From assembly GCA_019358875.1 (NCBI GenBank), contig JAHHIF010000036.1, positions 1 through 64,000 of the forward strand: a stretch of DNA of 64,000 nt, given 5' to 3'. The translations under genes and the position numbers were made by a program. The stretch is from Symplocastrum torsivum CPER-KK1 (lineage in GTDB: Bacteria > Cyanobacteriota > Cyanobacteriia > Cyanobacteriales > Coleofasciculaceae). Of the stretch, positions 61,559 to 64,000 are shown one piece after another. The notes beneath the pieces are model-generated. The model was not told where the DNA came from, did no database searches, and saw nothing but the letters and a program-made list of their open reading frames with translations. Each line of letters starts with the position of its first letter. Positions within the stretch are counted from its first letter, which is position 1.

Positions 61559-62218
61559 CTACCTGTCGTACTCTACATAGTCAACCCGCCTATCGTCAAT
61601 CTGAGCAGGCATAACCTCAGATCGACGTCTGGGTTGCAACGTATGGGGGAGAGCGTTATAAGGCTGCTGCACTACATAAGTTGTTCGACCCGGACGCTGT
61701 TGTCGTGCAAGTACCGCTAACGCTCCAACAACAACAATGCCACCACTAATTGTGATTGCCATACCGCCTAGTGCCCAGACGATGCCTGAAACCATCGAAT
61801 TTTCTTCTTGCTGCTGAGGCTGAATAGGAGTAGGGGTTGATGTCGGTCGGCTCCATGCCGGTCGCGCAGTGGGATCGGTCTGCGTGGTTAGCTTCTCAAT
61901 GAGCATCTGCTGATTCTGCAACTGTGCCTTTAGCTGCTCAGTTTCAGTGCGTTGTTGCTCAAGCATCGCTCTTAACCGCTCAGCATCCAACCGCTGCCGT
62001 TCAACATCATATAAGCTTGAACTCGGCGAAGTCGGTGTTGCCATCGGCGGTGTCGCCATATAAGGATCGTAAGGATTAGAAGGGTTAGCTTGTGCAATTG
62101 GCAGTTGACGAGCAGGTGTTAAACCATTAGCGACAATATTGTCACCCCCCTTAATCATAAAGAGAACCGCTACTCCAGCGAAGGCAGCCCCTGTCAGGAA
62201 CGCCATACCATCACTCAT
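61559..62218 (-). CDS. Hypothetical membrane protein with coiled coil
   Basis: This 219-residue protein has an N-terminal hydrophobic segment (about 5-22, MAFLTGAAFAGVAVLFMI), a Pro-rich linker, a coiled coil (about 70-115, YDVERQRLDAERLRAMLEQQRTETEQLKAQLQNQQMLIEKL), another Pro/Thr-rich linker, and a second membrane helix (about 142-170, SGIVWALGGMAITISGGIVVVGALAVLA). A basic C terminus (QRPGRTTYVVQQPYN...) ends it. It is probably anchored twice. I do not recognise a named family; function unknown. Confidence 0.75.
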   Translation of the reverse strand: MSDGMAFLTGAAFAGVAVLFMIKGGDNIVANGLTPARQLPIAQANPSNPYDPYMATPPMATPTSPSSSLYDVERQRLDAERLRAMLEQQRTETEQLKAQLQNQQMLIEKLTTQTDPTARPAWSRPTSTPTPIQPQQQEENSMVSGIVWALGGMAITISGGIVVVGALAVLARQQRPGRTTYVVQQPYNALPHTLQPRRRSEVMPAQIDDRRVDYVEYDR

Positions 62219-62910
62219 TGCTCTCGCCTCTCAACTGCGACTGAATTAAAACTAGTTGTAACTGATGCACTCTGACACTCATTATGACTTCACGCAACTT
62301 AGGTTGATACGCCATCTCCTTGGTTTGGGTAGGTAGTTATTTTTCCCACTCGAACTCTGCTCATTCATTCAAAACCACATTTTCTCAATTGTCTACCTTA
62401 GCGAGGTCTAAAGATTGCTTACTATTGATGAACACTCTCCAGGCAGATCAGCGGTATTTTTGTAGAAGCTAGCAGACCGGAGATTAGGGACTTAATTGAT
62501 ATGCCTGGAAAATGATACATCGATAAAAGCAGCAGCTCAAGCTGTAGTTGTGAAAGTTTGGAAAATTGTAAGTAGAAACCTTAAACCCTTGCAACAACGC
62601 TTTAGGCGTTAAAGAAGACAATTACAACGCTAGTTTCCCCAGTTTCGTGCTGATGCTGTACACCCAGTCAAATTCCTGGAACGTTAGCCAGCTATGCTCA
62701 AACTCGAAGATTGCTTCGTTGAGGCTGGTATTGTCAACAATTACCCCAAAATGTTAGGACTTGATGAAATCTTAAACTCAGTGAGCTTACAGGAGCATAA
62801 TTCCAGCTTTCTACGTCACAAGAGTGACACAACAGAATAGGTGCTACTTTTTTGTAGCAAGGTTCAACACCCGTATCTTCAACAGCTCACTGTCACCCTG
62901 GTAAAGGTTT
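62219..62910. other. Long intergenic region upstream of lepB with a possible small ORF
   Basis: About 690 bp between divergent genes. It contains a 48-codon frame at 62694-62840 (+, MLKLEDCFVEAGIVNNYPKM...), without a strong ribosome site; I regard it as possible but unproven. No tRNA or strong hairpin was found. The lepB promoter should lie here. Confidence 0.45.
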
Positions 62911-63525
62911 ATGCATCCTCAGCACAACCAAGATTCTAACAATCATTCACAGCCAAACCGCAACAATCTTTGGGTAGAGGGATTCAAAACAGTCGGCTTG
63001 AGTTTAATGTTTGCCTTCGGGTTTCGCACCCTTGTTGCTGAATCTCGTTATGTTGCCTCAGGCTCAATGTTACCTACCCTGGAAGTTAACGATCGCTTAC
63101 TAATCGACAAGTTGAGTTATCGCTGGTCAACTCCTGACCGAGGAGACATTGTTGTCTTTTCTCCCACGGAAACGCTAAAGCAGGAAAATCACCGAGATAC
63201 CTTTATCAAGCGGGTGATTGGTTTACCCGGAGAAAAGGTAGAGATTAAAGGGGGACGGGTGTATGTCAATGACCAACTGCTGCGAGAAAAGTACCTTGCC
63301 GAAGAACTGACGTATGATTGGGGTCCCGTCACTGTACCTCCAGACTCCTACCTCGTGATGGGGGATAATCGCGATCGCAGCTACGATGGTCGCTACTGGG
63401 GATATGTTCCTCGTGACTATATTATTGGTCGTGCGATCGCACGCTACTGGTCTGTTGAGCGCATTGGTACAATCGACCCATCTCCTCTTTACCCGCCTTC
63501 TCCTGCATCATCTGTGCGCCAGTAA
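62911..63525 (+). CDS. lepB: Signal peptidase I
   Basis: Leader peptidase cleaves signal peptides of exported and thylakoid proteins at the outer membrane face. The 204-residue protein has one N-terminal helix (about 25-45, GFKTVGLSLMFAFGFRTLVA), the catalytic serine in YVASGSMLPTLEVNDRLLIDKLSY, the general-base lysine in HRDTFIKRVIGLPGEKVEIKGGRVYVN, and the final motifs VMGDNRDRSYDGRYWGYVPRDYIIGRAIARYWS. The length is that of the short cyanobacterial type. Convergent with the DUF3122 gene. Confidence 0.96.
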   Translation: MHPQHNQDSNNHSQPNRNNLWVEGFKTVGLSLMFAFGFRTLVAESRYVASGSMLPTLEVNDRLLIDKLSYRWSTPDRGDIVVFSPTETLKQENHRDTFIKRVIGLPGEKVEIKGGRVYVNDQLLREKYLAEELTYDWGPVTVPPDSYLVMGDNRDRSYDGRYWGYVPRDYIIGRAIARYWSVERIGTIDPSPLYPPSPASSVRQ

Positions 63526-63537
63526 GTCCTCCGACTT

Positions 63538-64000
63538 CTAAAGTTCAGTTTCCAGCCATTGCCATTCAGTAACAAGGGATTCGGGAATTTTTAAACAAAG
63601 GGCTTCCTGACTTTTGAGTGGAACCGAGAGCGTTAGGGAACTCTTTTGCAGTTTACTCAGAACTTCTGTGAAATTGTACTGACCGACATTGGGTGCAGGA
63701 GATTCTTCGCCAAAGACATCAGCGGCTGTCAATACCTGACCCGATGCTGTACTAATTTTCAAAGGTTGCGGGTGAGTCAACTCAGCAATGCCAGGAAAAC
63801 CGACTAGACGTAAATTGAAGCGTATTGGCTGACCTGGTGTTATTTGTTTGAACAATACTACCTGCCAAGCATTTCCAGAGGCATCTAGCAAAGATTGTTG
63901 AGAGTGATATCGCATGACTCCGGGTTCATCTTGGTGTTGCCTCAGAACAGCCGTTGCTTGCTCTTGTGTGAAGGCAAATTGACCCAGAAGTAAAAGTAGC
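63538..64000 (-). CDS. DUF3122-like exported protein, 5' end cut by the window
   Basis: The frame runs to the right window edge without a stop. The visible part begins with a hydrophobic run (LLLLLGQFAFTQEQATAVLRQHQDEPGVMRYHSQQSLLD), probably the end of a signal peptide, followed by GNAWQVVLFKQITPGQPIRFNLRLVGFPG and ISTASGQVLTAADVFG, a pattern of the cyanobacterial DUF3122 family. An internal ATG at 63915 would start a shorter protein but lacks the signal peptide. The true start lies beyond position 64000. Function unknown. Confidence 0.75.
   Translation of the reverse strand, partial: LLLLLGQFAFTQEQATAVLRQHQDEPGVMRYHSQQSLLDASGNAWQVVLFKQITPGQPIRFNLRLVGFPGIAELTHPQPLKISTASGQVLTAADVFGEESPAPNVGQYNFTEVLSKLQKSSLTLSVPLKSQEALCLKIPESLVTEWQWLETEL

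Overview
The window is a chromosomal segment of a cyanobacterium. Evidence: geranylgeranyl reductase ChlP, the circadian output regulator RpaA, an ndhA-ndhI-ndhG-ndhE cluster of the photosynthetic NDH-1 complex, a Tic22-family protein, a Ycf52-like acetyltransferase, DUF4079/DUF1997/DUF3122 proteins, and very many copies of the octamer GCGATCGC (HIP1), a cyanobacterial hallmark. Abundant two-component genes and G-rich intergenic repeats suggest a large-genome filamentous or colonial lineage, but the genus cannot be fixed from sequence alone.

Layout. 0-4.5 kb: peptide/nickel-type ABC permease and lipoprotein, a 176-bp MITE-like element with TA flanks, and a CysA-like ATPase. 4.8-9.7 kb: two sensor kinases in tandem. 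10-12.2 kb: chlP and rpaA, convergent. 12.5-18.1 kb: hydrolases, a PD-(D/E)XK-like protein, a cysteine-motif mini-protein, and tenA preceded by an overlapping 52-codon ORF. 18.3-21.5 kb: ndhA-I-G-E. 21.8-27.4 kb: two hypothetical membrane proteins, citrate synthase, SixA, a DHH phosphoesterase and an HNH nuclease. 27.4-38 kb: a signalling island with a receiver-PAS-cyclase, a receiver-GGDEF protein translationally coupled to a 1003-residue hybrid kinase, and a 1364-residue hybrid kinase. Both kinases carry a G-rich repeat insertion at the same place in the ATPase domain.

38.4-47 kb holds housekeeping and conserved genes: alr, a SUI1-type factor, an alpha/beta hydrolase, prmC, a Tic22-family gene, tRNA-Pro(UGG), a GNAT, an ACT-domain protein and another hydrolase. 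47.3-52.5 kb is the most unusual part: a stand-alone RnfD/NqrB-like membrane protein, two tandem exported DUF2330 paralogues, and an IS605-type TnpB element inserted exactly at the stop codon of the second paralogue, with a divergent 49-residue ribbon-helix-helix gene where a tnpA would be expected. 52.7-64 kb: a 15-repeat ankyrin protein, DUF4079, DUF1997, an NAD(P)-binding protein, a GH104-like lysozyme, a Uma2 protein, a TonB-like proline-rich protein, RidA, signal peptidase I, and a DUF3122 gene cut by the right edge.

The best candidates for an undescribed system are the orphan RnfD + DUF2330 pair (47.3-51.0 kb) with the TnpB/RHH element attached to it, and the dual second-messenger signalling island (27.4-38 kb). 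All assignments are from reading the sequence; no database search was run.
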